Positions 1 through 5,320 are shown, counted from the stretch's first letter. The stretch: 5,540 bases of DNA from Burkholderiaceae bacterium (GCA_022701845.1 JAKONS010000356.1:1-5540), one strand, 5' to 3'. Numbers and translations: made by a program. The notes: a model not told the origin generated them from the sequence alone.

Positions 1-257
1 CCATCGACGTTTCGCGCCGCACCTACGCCAAGATCAAGCAGAACCTGTGGTGGGCGTTCGGCTACAACGCGCTGGGCGTCCCATTGGCGGCCTTGGGTCT
101 GCTCAGTCCGATGATTGCCGGCGCGGCCATGGCCTTCAGCAGCGTGAGCGTGGTCGGCAACGCCTTGCTGCTGCGGCGCTGGCGTTCGCTGCAGCAGCAG
201 GAAGCATTGCTTGCGTCGCCTGTCCTGTCTTCCACCCACCCGGCCCTCAAGGCTTGA
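1..257 (+). CDS. copA: Copper-exporting P1B-type ATPase, C-terminal 84 residues (5'-truncated by window)
   Basis: This is the C-terminal end of a heavy-metal P-type ATPase, read in the frame that starts at base 3 and ends with TGA at 255-257. Visible hallmarks are the [13 protein letters not shown] segment that enters the seventh membrane helix, then the last two helices including [17 protein letters not shown] and the NALLLRRW exit. In CopA the family carries M-X2-SS near these positions, forming part of the intramembrane Cu(I) site; M-A-F-S-S is present here. About 30 poorly conserved residues follow the last helix. CopA pumps Cu(I) from cytoplasm to periplasm using ATP. The catalytic DKTGT and CPC motifs lie outside the window, so copper rather than another soft metal is inferred from the C-terminal motif and the adjacent cueR. 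Confidence 0.9.
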   Translation, partial: IDVSRRTYAKIKQNLWWAFGYNALGVPLAALGLLSPMIAGAAMAFSSVSVVGNALLLRRWRSLQQQEALLASPVLSSTHPALKA

Positions 258-268
258 GGCTCAGACCC

Positions 269-724
269 ATGACACTGTTGAACATTGGCGAGACGGCCCA
301 GGCCTCCGGGGTCTCGGCCAAGATGATCCGCCACTACGAGAAGGTCGGGCTGTTCCCGGAAGCCTTGCGCACCGAGGCAGGCTATCGCCAGTACACGGAC
401 CGGGAAGTGAGCACCCTGCGCTTCATCCGCCAGTCACGCGACCTCGGGTTCTCCATCGACCAGATCCGCGAGCTGCTCGGGCTGTGGCAGGACAAGCGCC
501 GGCCGAGCCGGCAGGTCAAGGCGCTGGCGCAAGCGCACCTGCAGGAACTCGACGCCAAGCTGCGGGAACTCGGCGCGATGCGGGCCACGCTGGCGCACCT
601 GGTGAGCCATTGCCATGGCGACGACCGCCCCGACTGTCCGATCGTCGATGGTTTAGCGCAGGAACGTTCGATGGCAGCCAAAAGCGCGTCGCCGCCTCGG
701 GCGCACAGCAACGGATTGAAGTGA
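269..724 (+). CDS. cueR: CueR-type Cu(I)-responsive MerR-family regulator
   Basis: The product is a 151-residue MerR-family activator that senses cytosolic Cu(I) and normally switches on copA by distorting its promoter. Residues 1-70 form the winged helix-turn-helix (NIGETAQASGVSAKMIRHYE, then GYRQY). A dimerisation coiled coil covers about 80-112. The metal loop has Cys115 and Cys123 in a C-X7-C arrangement (CHGDDRPDC), the CueR pattern. Ser80 (RRPS) sits where CueR has Ser77, the residue associated with choice of monovalent ions. The ATG at 269 was chosen because it begins the conserved N-terminus and has GAGG at 256-259; the upstream in-frame codons are a shadow of copA. It lies 11 nt after copA on the same strand, so the two are probably cotranscribed. 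The last 20 or so residues are a low-conservation tail. Confidence 0.93.
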   Translation: MTLLNIGETAQASGVSAKMIRHYEKVGLFPEALRTEAGYRQYTDREVSTLRFIRQSRDLGFSIDQIRELLGLWQDKRRPSRQVKALAQAHLQELDAKLRELGAMRATLAHLVSHCHGDDRPDCPIVDGLAQERSMAAKSASPPRAHSNGLK

Positions 725-794
725 GGTCGCGCTTGAATCATCGGGGATGGCCAGCTTTATCGTCCTGCGCCTTCACGCGACATTCAAGCTCCAG

Positions 795-814
795 TTTCGC
801 GGGCGCGAAATTTT
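795..814 (+). terminator. Candidate intrinsic terminator after copA-cueR
   Basis: A perfect inverted repeat has arms TTTCGCG (795-801) and CGCGAAA (804-810) and is followed by TTTT (811-814). It lies 70 nt past the cueR stop in plus-strand orientation. With a realistic 4-nt loop the stem is 6 bp, and the T-run is short and soon interrupted by CGC, so termination would be weak. A second TTTCGC at 812-817 could compete for pairing with GCGAAA (805-810). It could instead be a protein-binding palindrome. Confidence 0.35.
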
Positions 815-861
815 CGCTAGAGCGTGAGGACGTCGATGGGCAACGCGCTCAGCCCGACGTC

Positions 862-960
862 CTAATGCCGATCAGCGGCTCGGTCCCAGGCTCTGAGCAG
901 CCGCGCATAGACGGGATCTTCCCGGTTGAAGATGGCATGCCCGATGCGCACCATCGACAT
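862..960 (-). pseudogene. Possible decayed gene fragment, unrecognised
   Basis: Read on the minus strand from ATG at 960, 32 codons give a protein-like sequence (MSMVRIGHAIFNRED..., then ARLLRAWDRAADRH) ending at TAG (864-862). The frame then continues with a further 14 protein-like codons (DVGLSALPIDVLTL) before another TAG. A TGA lies just upstream of the ATG in frame. The composition resembles real coding sequence broken by stops, but no family was recognised and there is no clear ribosome-binding site. It may simply be chance open frame in GC-rich DNA. Confidence 0.2.
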
Positions 961-1095
961 GAGCACTGATCAACTTGCATAGTCCGGTTCTCGGTCACGA
1001 TCCACTTGAAAACCAAGAGCAATTTGACAGCCCTTGCCGTGGTAAAGCAGATGAAAGCACAAGTGCTGAATTCAGCCTCCCTCGGAAGGTGTGGA

Positions 1096-1728
1096 CTAGA
1101 CCCTGTCGAAGCTGAACAGGATGGCGCAAACGACCAGTGCAGCGATCGGACCGGCCACAGGGTGAAGAATCAACGCCACGACGGGCGCCAGCAGGATCAG
1201 CTGACGCAGGGCCCAGCTGTAGAGCACGCCCGCTTTGCGCACGTAGGCCGTGCCCGCACGAGTCCAATGCTTCCTCGCCTCCGAATCGACCGGCATGCCG
1301 CCGATGAATCCAGCATGGTTGTAGTACCGCACGGCCATCACGGAGGAGACCAGTGACGCGAACAGCAGCGCTAGGAGAACCAGTTCCATCGCCAGGCGCG
1401 GCGTGAAATTCGGAAGCGGCGATGTCGCGTCGCCGAACTGCGCATGCAGGGAAGGCACGGCAAGCGTCACGGTTCCCATCAACCCGAGCGCGGCCGTCGA
1501 TGCGGTCATCGAGGCTGACATGACGGCGTTACGCAAGGTCTGGACAGCCAGGATTTCCGAGCCCTTTTGTGCCGACACCGCTTCAAACCAGTCCTGGCGC
1601 AGGTTGGCATGCACCGTCCGGGCCATGCGTTCCGGGCGCCGGCGCTGGGCCATCGCCAGCGATGTCTCGTAAGCGAGCAGGACCGCCACGGTCAGCAGCG
1701 CGGCGAGCCAACTCAGAGCGAAGTTCAT
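1096..1728 (-). CDS. DUF599-like integral membrane protein, last gene of the bigR operon
   Basis: The product is a 210-residue membrane protein resembling the DUF599 family, whose function is unknown. Hydrophobic segments are visible at about residues 4-25, 68-92, 111-133 and 173-206, the last long enough for one or two helices. A basic cytoplasmic-looking loop (QRRRPERMARTVH) follows the first helix. It is followed by R-Q-D-W-F and an amphipathic stretch leading to A-V-Q-T-L-R-N, the part that most recalls DUF599. Length is close to the usual size of about 220. The ATG at 1728 lies 4 nt after the pmpB stop and has no strong Shine-Dalgarno sequence, so translational coupling is likely. Its place in a persulfide-response operon suggests a sulfur-related role, but that is inference. 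The family call is from pattern memory and moderately sure; that the gene is real is much surer. Confidence 0.72.
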   Translation of the reverse strand: MNFALSWLAALLTVAVLLAYETSLAMAQRRRPERMARTVHANLRQDWFEAVSAQKGSEILAVQTLRNAVMSASMTASTAALGLMGTVTLAVPSLHAQFGDATSPLPNFTPRLAMELVLLALLFASLVSSVMAVRYYNHAGFIGGMPVDSEARKHWTRAGTAYVRKAGVLYSWALRQLILLAPVVALILHPVAGPIAALVVCAILFSFDRV

Positions 1729-1732
1729 TCGT

Positions 1733-2170
1733 TCACGCGTGGCTTGGTTGGACAGCGCGCTGGTGGCGCTCGAGCAGTTCGAATACGCCCATGCCGATCA
1801 ACATGGCGGCCACGAACACCACTGCTTTTTTCTCCCCCATGCCCAGCGCAACGAGTGCAGGTCCAGGGCAGAAGCCGGCGATCCCCCACCCGATGCCAAA
1901 CAGAAGGCCGCCGCCGATCAGGCGCCGGTCGATCTCGTTGGCCTTGGGCAGCTTCATCTCGGCACCCAGGAAAGACACCGTTCTACGGCGCGCAACGGCG
2001 AAGGCCATCAGCCCGACGGCGATGGCGCCAGCCATCACGAAGGCCAGCGACGGGTCCCAACGGCCAGCGAGGTCCAGGAAGCCAAGCACCTTGGCTGGAT
2101 CGGCCATACCCGAGACGATGAGGCCTAAGCCAAACACGAGACCGGCGAGCAGCGACGTCAAAACGTACAT
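1733..2170 (-). CDS. pmpB: YeeE/YedE-like (DUF6691-type) membrane protein, PmpB half of a sulfur-compound transporter
   Basis: The product is a 145-residue protein with four hydrophobic segments, at about residues 3-22, 43-60, 85-104 and 114-133. The diagnostic motif is GIGWGIAGFCPGPAL at about 92-106, with Cys101 the only cysteine. GMADPAKVLGFLD near residues 21-33 is also typical. Half-size proteins of this type are encoded next to a PmpA-like partner. Together they match the two halves of full-length YeeE/YedE (Sulf_transp) proteins, of which the thiosulfate importer TsuA uses conserved cysteines to pass thiosulfate. The substrate here is therefore probably thiosulfate or another sulfane-sulfur species (inference). 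GAGGAG overlaps the upstream pmpA stop and sets the ATG at 2170, which is 10 nt after pmpA. The downstream gene starts 4 nt later. Confidence 0.88.
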   Translation of the reverse strand: MYVLTSLLAGLVFGLGLIVSGMADPAKVLGFLDLAGRWDPSLAFVMAGAIAVGLMAFAVARRRTVSFLGAEMKLPKANEIDRRLIGGGLLFGIGWGIAGFCPGPALVALGMGEKKAVVFVAAMLIGMGVFELLERHQRAVQPSHA

Positions 2171-2180
2171 GGTGGTCTCC

Positions 2181-2615
2181 TCAAAGCCCGAGCAGGTGGC
2201 GAGCGACGTACACGGTCAAGAACCCGGCGCCCATGAACGCTGCCGTGGCAGCGAGTGATCGCGGCGACAGGCGCGACAGGCCGCTCACGCCATGGCCGCT
2301 GGTGCAACCCGACCCATACCGTGTCCCCACCCCCACAAGAAGTCCAGCCACAACCAGGGCCACGTAACCGGCGTCGATCTGCAGGCTGGGCGCGTTGTCG
2401 AAAAGCAGGAACACCAAGGGTGCGCCCACCAAGCCGAGCACAAAGGCAAGCCGCCAGCCAACATCGCCCTCGGCCGGCTTCAACAACCCGCCGAGCACGC
2501 CGCTGATGCCGGCGATGCGGCCATTCAAGAGAACAAACATCGCTGTGGCGATGCCGATGAGCACGCCGCCGGCCAGGGACGTCCAGGGTGTGAAGACATT
2601 CCAATCAATGGACAT
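2181..2615 (-). CDS. pmpA: YeeE/YedE-family membrane protein, PmpA half of a sulfur-compound transporter
   Basis: The product is a 144-residue Sulf_transp (YeeE/YedE) protein with four hydrophobic segments, at about residues 13-30, 55-72, 82-98 and 121-140. Typical motifs are LNGRIAGISGVLGG (30-43) and GSGCTSGHG (101-109), with Cys104 as the likely sulfur-relay cysteine. In many relatives GHGV is followed by a second cysteine, but here that position is Ser111 (from memory of the family). It pairs with the following pmpB to form one inner-membrane transporter for thiosulfate-like or sulfane-sulfur compounds, an assignment based on family and context. The ATG at 2615 is fixed by AGGAG six nt upstream, inside the bigR stop region; the gap to bigR is 3 nt, so the two are surely cotranscribed. 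Confidence 0.9.
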   Translation of the reverse strand: MSIDWNVFTPWTSLAGGVLIGIATAMFVLLNGRIAGISGVLGGLLKPAEGDVGWRLAFVLGLVGAPLVFLLFDNAPSLQIDAGYVALVVAGLLVGVGTRYGSGCTSGHGVSGLSRLSPRSLAATAAFMGAGFLTVYVARHLLGL

Positions 2616-2618
2616 GGG

Positions 2619-2939
2619 TTACTCCTGGGGACAGTACAAGCGGTACAAAACCGACAGCATTTCGAGCAGGCGTTCGTCGGCCACGCTGTAGAAGATGTTC
2701 TTTCCCTCCCGACGCGTGCTCACGACGGCCTCGTTGCGCAGCACGGACAGCTGTTGCGACAGCGTGGGCTGACGGATCTCCAGCGTTTCTTCGAGATCAC
2801 TGACGCACATCTCTCCTTGGGAAAGCTGGCAAAGGATGAGCAACCGGTCCGTGTTGGCGAGCACCTTCAATGCGGCCACGGCGTCAGTGGCTGCGTTTCG
2901 CAGCAGCTCGGGCGTGATGGCGGTGGGTTTGGCGTTCAT
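2619..2939 (-). CDS. bigR: BigR/SqrR-type ArsR-family persulfide-sensing repressor
   Basis: The product is a 106-residue winged helix-turn-helix repressor that binds DNA when reduced and is released when reactive sulfur links two cysteines. Visible are the dimer helix (ALKVLANTDRLLIL), recognition helix QPTLSQQLSVLR (about 57-68) and wing STRREGKNIFYSV. Cys37 in helix 2 and Cys103 near the C-terminus (LYCPQE) are 66 residues apart, the same spacing as the sensing pair of Xylella BigR (Cys42/Cys108). An extra Cys45 (GEMC) is also present. The ATG at 2939 is preferred over an in-frame TTG at 2990: that codon falls inside the predicted -35 box, and the family's N-terminus matches the shorter form. 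The Shine-Dalgarno is weak (AAGA). It heads the minus-strand operon, is divergent from blh, and probably represses both. Confidence 0.93.
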   Translation of the reverse strand: MNAKPTAITPELLRNAATDAVAALKVLANTDRLLILCQLSQGEMCVSDLEETLEIRQPTLSQQLSVLRNEAVVSTRREGKNIFYSVADERLLEMLSVLYRLYCPQE

Positions 2940-2940
2940 G

Positions 2941-2955
2941 AGTCTTAGAAAGACT
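2941..2955. repeat. Perfect 6-bp inverted repeat in the bigR leader
   Basis: AGTCTT (2941-2946) and AAGACT (2950-2955) flank AGA. The repeat covers the predicted bigR transcription start and leader and ends one base before the ATG. It could be a second operator half or form a small hairpin that occludes the weak ribosome-binding site. Confidence 0.45.
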
Positions 2956-2981
2956 GATTTCAATATACTAAAACATATAAT
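2954..2981 (+). promoter_or_regulatory. Sigma-70-type promoter of blh, interleaved with the bigR promoter
   Basis: A perfect TATAAT -10 box lies at 2976-2981. The best -35 candidate is CTGATT (2954-2959; three of six matches, 16-nt spacing). The expected start is near 2988, about 26 nt before the blh ATG. The -10 sits within the spacer of the opposed bigR promoter, so the two cannot be occupied by polymerase at once. The poor -35 hints at lower basal strength or reliance on derepression. Confidence 0.6.
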
Positions 2982-2984
2982 CAA
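2959..2984. promoter_or_regulatory. Candidate BigR operator, imperfect dyad spanning both -10 boxes
   Basis: TTCAATATA (2959-2967) and TATAATCAA (2976-2984) are inverted repeats matching at 7 of 9 positions, separated by 8 nt. The left arm contains the bigR -10 box and the right arm the blh -10 box. ArsR-family repressors bind such AT-rich dyads as dimers, and an AT-rich palindromic site is reported for BigR. Assignment to BigR is inferred from position and symmetry; AT-rich DNA gives such partial dyads by chance fairly often. Confidence 0.5.
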
Positions 2985-2990
2985 TGTCAA
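2962..2990 (-). promoter_or_regulatory. Sigma-70-type promoter of the bigR operon
   Basis: On the minus strand a perfect TTGACA -35 box (2990-2985) is separated by exactly 17 nt from TATATT (2967-2962), five of six matches to the -10 consensus. Predicted transcription start is near 2955, giving a leader of only about 16 nt before the bigR ATG. This placement excludes the longer TTG start at 2990. Confidence 0.75.
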
Positions 2991-3013
2991 TAAAATGAAA
3001 TCCGAGGTGCTGC

Positions 3014-3907
3014 ATGCCTGCCCGAACTCACATTCAATCGTTTTTTGACGCCAAGACGTGGACCGTCTCGTATGTCGTCACCGACCTTAGAACCCGGCAA
3101 GCGGCAATCATCGACCCGGTCCTGGACTACGACTTCAAGTCCGGGCACACGGACACGAACGCTGCCGATGCCATGCTCGCGCACGTGAAGGCCGAAGGGC
3201 TCACCGTGCAGTGGATTCTCGAGACGCATGCGCACGCGGACCATCTGTCGGGCGCGCGCTACCTGCAAGCGCAGGTGGGCGGGCAAATCGCCATCGGCGA
3301 GCACATCCGCGAGGTGCAGGCGACGTTCAAGCAGATTTACAACCTCGAACGAACGTTCCTGCCCGACGGCAGCCAGTTCGACCATCTCTTTCAAGACGGT
3401 GAGGTGTTCAAGATCGGCGATATCGAGGCGGCTGCGCTGCTGGTGCCTGGTCATACGCCAACGGACATGGCTTACCTGGTCGACGGCGCCGTTTTCGTGG
3501 GCGACACCCTGTTCATGCCCGATGTCGGCACCGCCCGCGCCGACTTTCCAGGCGGCGACGCCCACGTGCTGTACCGCTCAATCCACCGACTCCTGGCCCT
3601 GCCGCCCGAGACACGGGTCTTCGTGTGCCACGACTACCCACCCAAGGGTCGGGAGGCTAGGTGGGAGACCACCGTTGCGGAGCAGAAGGCGAGCAACATC
3701 CACGTGCGCGATGACATCGGCGAAGCGGAGTTCGTCGTGATGCGCAAGGCGAGAGACGCGACGCTGGAGGTGCCCACGCTCATCCTGCCCTCGATCCAGG
3801 TAAATGTTCGGGCAGGCCAGCTGCCGCCCGCCGACGAGAACGGCATCGCCTACCTGCGCATTCCACTGAACGCAATGCCCAGGCGAAAGCAGCTTGATGC
3901 CAAGTAG
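3014..3907 (+). CDS. blh: Persulfide dioxygenase (ETHE1/Blh-like metallo-beta-lactamase fold)
   Basis: The 297-residue product has the metallo-beta-lactamase fold of the ETHE1/Blh group. These Fe(II) enzymes oxidise glutathione persulfide to sulfite and glutathione with O2 in the cytoplasm. Visible motifs are THAHADHLSGA (71-81; His72, His74, Asp76, His77), GHTPTD (His147), GDTLF (Asp164), DVGTARADF (170-178) and CHDY (His206). His72, His147 and Asp164 correspond to the iron ligands of human ETHE1. No rhodanese domain follows, and about 45 residues longer than compact ETHE1 enzymes, mostly after residue 220, matches the Blh type. GAGG at 3004-3007 fixes the ATG at 3014. It is divergent from bigR, as in classical bigR-blh loci, and its end overlaps the following gene by 11 nt. 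Enzyme class is very likely; the exact thiol substrate is inferred. Confidence 0.93.
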   Translation: MPARTHIQSFFDAKTWTVSYVVTDLRTRQAAIIDPVLDYDFKSGHTDTNAADAMLAHVKAEGLTVQWILETHAHADHLSGARYLQAQVGGQIAIGEHIREVQATFKQIYNLERTFLPDGSQFDHLFQDGEVFKIGDIEAAALLVPGHTPTDMAYLVDGAVFVGDTLFMPDVGTARADFPGGDAHVLYRSIHRLLALPPETRVFVCHDYPPKGREARWETTVAEQKASNIHVRDDIGEAEFVVMRKARDATLEVPTLILPSIQVNVRAGQLPPADENGIAYLRIPLNAMPRRKQLDAK

Positions 3908-4730
3908 CGTCCAGATCGGGCCGCTTGTCGTGCCCGTGGCGCTGCTCTTCATGTTCGCTGCCCTCGCAGCGGCTTCTTTCATTGGCAGACGCGCCGCTCG
4001 CAGTGTCGGCGTGGACGTTGAACCCGTGCTGTTCTGGTCGCTGGTGGTTGGCCTCGGGGTGGCACGGCTTGCGTTTGTTCTTCAGTTCAGCACGACCTAC
4101 CGCGCATCGCCGCTGGCGGTCCTGGACTTCCGTGACGGCGGGTGGCAGCCGTTGGCGGGATTCGCCGCCGCCTGGCTGTTTGCCATCGCCTGGCAGTTCA
4201 AAAGGCCTGTCCTGCGCAAACCACTACGGTCCGCCCTGCTTGTAGGCACTGCAATCTGGGGAGGTGGTCTGGCTGCCGTGTCTCTGCCTGTCGAGGAGCG
4301 CAAGCTTCCTGCGTTGGCGTTCACAAGCCTGCAGGGTGCCAGCATTGACCTCACACAGTTTGAAGGCAAGCCCACGGTGGTCAACCTCTGGGCCACCTGG
4401 TGTCCGCCATGCGTGCGTGAGATGCCGGTGCTGCATGCGGCGCAGGTTGGTAACCCGGCCGTGAACTTTGTTTTCATCAACCAAGGTGAGTCTGCAGAGC
4501 GGGTGGGCCATTGGCTGGCTGCTCGCAACCTGCCGCTGCGCAATGTTCTTTTGGACCGGGAGAGTCAGGCGCTGAAGGCATTTGAACAGCGAGGACTCCC
4601 GACCACGCTGTTTTTAGACGCCACGGGACGGTTGATCAACACGCGAACGGGCGAGCTTTCGGCATCGACGCTGGCTGAGAAGCTCGGATCCATCACTACC
4701 AGTGGCCCCTCACCCTTGAAGGCCCCTTGA
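3897..4730 (+). CDS. Membrane-anchored TlpA/ResA-like thioredoxin with Lgt-like N-terminal domain
   Basis: The 277-residue product has two parts. Residues 1-130 hold four hydrophobic segments, at about 8-29, 43-64, 85-101 and 112-130. Their pattern (GLGVARLAFVL, then DFRDGGWQPLAGF) recalls the membrane core of prolipoprotein diacylglyceryl transferase, but it is too short to be a complete Lgt. Residues 137-265 form a TlpA/ResA thioredoxin domain with WCPPC (168-172) after VVNLWAT, and cis-Pro235 in GLPTTLFLD. The domain should face the periplasm and reduce or exchange disulfides or persulfides. The ATG at 3897 was preferred to the adjacent TTG at 3894. It overlaps the blh stop by 11 nt and has only a weak AGG upstream, so it is probably translationally coupled to blh. 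A role in moving sulfane sulfur or supplying reductant to this pathway is inference; cytochrome c maturation is an alternative. Confidence 0.85.
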   Translation: MPSSVQIGPLVVPVALLFMFAALAAASFIGRRAARSVGVDVEPVLFWSLVVGLGVARLAFVLQFSTTYRASPLAVLDFRDGGWQPLAGFAAAWLFAIAWQFKRPVLRKPLRSALLVGTAIWGGGLAAVSLPVEERKLPALAFTSLQGASIDLTQFEGKPTVVNLWATWCPPCVREMPVLHAAQVGNPAVNFVFINQGESAERVGHWLAARNLPLRNVLLDRESQALKAFEQRGLPTTLFLDATGRLINTRTGELSASTLAEKLGSITTSGPSPLKAP

Positions 4731-4829
4731 TCATCGCCCTATCGTCGACCGGCGCGTGCAGTTGCTCCATCGGTACAGTGTTGCCCAAGGCGTCAACGCA
4801 AAGACCGAACCGGTCCGCGCCGCAAATTG

Positions 4830-4845
4830 TTGGAAATCATTGGAA
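4830..4845 (+). repeat. Direct repeat TTGGAA with 10-bp period
   Basis: TTGGAA occurs at 4830-4835 and again at 4840-4845, the second copy containing the start of the proposed ECF -35 element. The period of one DNA turn could mark an activator site or alternative -35 boxes. Its only support is exact repetition and position. Confidence 0.4.
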
Positions 4846-4869
4846 TAGACAGGCACTGCCGTGCGTCTA
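4842..4869 (+). promoter_or_regulatory. Candidate ECF-sigma promoter (GGAATA-N16-CGTCTA)
   Basis: GGAATA at 4842-4847 is followed by exactly 16 nt and then CGTCTA at 4864-4869, matching the GGAA(C/T)-type -35 and CGTC-type -10 elements used by many ECF sigma factors. The expected start is about 4876, roughly 30 nt before the COG4315 ATG. The ECF sigma gene two positions downstream suggests self-activation (inference). A second TTGGAA at 4830-4835 lies one helical turn upstream. Confidence 0.6.
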
Positions 4870-4906
4870 TGCAGTGTCTTTTCCACTTTTCCTTCAAAGG
4901 ACTCCC

Positions 4907-5284
4907 ATGAACAAGCACCTCGTCTCGACTCTCGTTCTCGCCATCGCCGCCGCGTCGGCTGGCTTCGCCCAGGCTGCCGCCCCAGTGAAGACGGCCGGCG
5001 GCATGCTGGTCAACACCAGCGGCATGACGCTCTACACCTTCGACAACGACACCGCCGGCAGCGGCAAAAGCGCCTGCAACGGCCCGTGCGCCGGATTGTG
5101 GCCCCCGGTGATGGCAGAAGCGGACGCGAAGCCCGAAGGCGACATGACCATCGTCACACGCGACGACGGCACCAAGCAGTGGGCCTACAAGGGCAAGCCG
5201 GTCTACCTCTACAAGTCCGACATGAAGGCCGGCGATATGACCGGCGACAACTTCAAGAACGTCTGGCACGTCATCAAGCCCTGA
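4907..5284 (+). CDS. Secreted COG4315-type repeat protein (lipoprotein_15 family repeats)
   Basis: The 125-residue product carries a Sec signal peptide (residues 1-24, MNKHL, hydrophobic core, AQA-A cleavage) without a lipobox cysteine, so it should be a soluble periplasmic protein. The mature part has two copies of the COG4315 repeat. The first is G-M-T-L-Y-T-F-D-N-D (39-48) followed by CNGPCAGLWPPV (57-68); the second is GKPVYLYKSDMKAGDMTGDN (96-115) ending NVWHVI. Cys57 and Cys61 form a C-X3-C pair that could be a disulfide or metal site. The family's biochemical role is unknown. AAAGGA at 4896-4901, five nt before the ATG, fixes the start, and upstream in-frame codons lack signal-peptide character. 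An ECF sigma gene follows after 36 nt, an arrangement I recall seeing in related proteobacteria, so its expression is probably ECF-controlled. Confidence 0.88.
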   Translation: MNKHLVSTLVLAIAAASAGFAQAAAPVKTAGGMLVNTSGMTLYTFDNDTAGSGKSACNGPCAGLWPPVMAEADAKPEGDMTIVTRDDGTKQWAYKGKPVYLYKSDMKAGDMTGDNFKNVWHVIKP

Positions 5285-5320
5285 TCGACCAAGACCGCAG
5301 AGAGCACGACGCTTCAGCCC

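Larger units (their letters stand above)
725..1095. other. 371-nt stretch without a convincing gene
   Basis: This segment lies between the convergent ends of cueR (plus) and the DUF599 gene (minus). It holds the palindrome at 795-810, a short minus-strand reading frame at 862-960 and two overlapping small inverted repeats near 1056-1076: AGCAC-AA-GTGCT, and the 12-bp palindrome GCTGAATTCAGC at 1065-1076. No family was recognised in any frame, and no promoter, tRNA or insertion-sequence end was identified. It may be decayed coding sequence. Confidence 0.5.

Noticed and set aside
47..268. In-frame 74-codon extension upstream of cueR
   Set aside because: It overlaps the copA C-terminus in another frame and has no family resemblance; MerR proteins start at the ATG at 269.
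1024..1052. TTGACA at 1024-1029 as a promoter
   Set aside because: No acceptable -10 box is found at 16-18 nt, and no plus-strand gene follows.
1065..1076. 12-bp palindrome GCTGAATTCAGC as terminator or operator
   Set aside because: It has no T-run, no loop and no neighbouring promoter; it is recorded only as part of the gene-free stretch.
1569..2258. Long plus-strand open frames opposite pmpB and the DUF599 gene
   Set aside because: They show proline, arginine and serine-rich shadow composition, while the minus strand gives clear membrane protein families with ribosome-binding sites.
2954..2959. CTGATT as a firm -35 box for blh
   Set aside because: Only three of six positions match; kept as the best candidate inside the promoter entry, not as an independent site.
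2940..2990. Longer bigR beginning at TTG 2990
   Set aside because: The codon lies inside the predicted -35 box and upstream of the predicted transcript start, and the added residues are not typical of the family.
3894..3896. TTG as start of the TlpA-like gene
   Set aside because: An ATG follows immediately at 3897; it is the more usual start, and the difference is one residue.
4727..4906. 60-codon N-terminal extension of the COG4315 protein
   Set aside because: The ATG at 4907 has a good ribosome-binding site and begins a clean signal peptide; the extension covers the proposed promoter.
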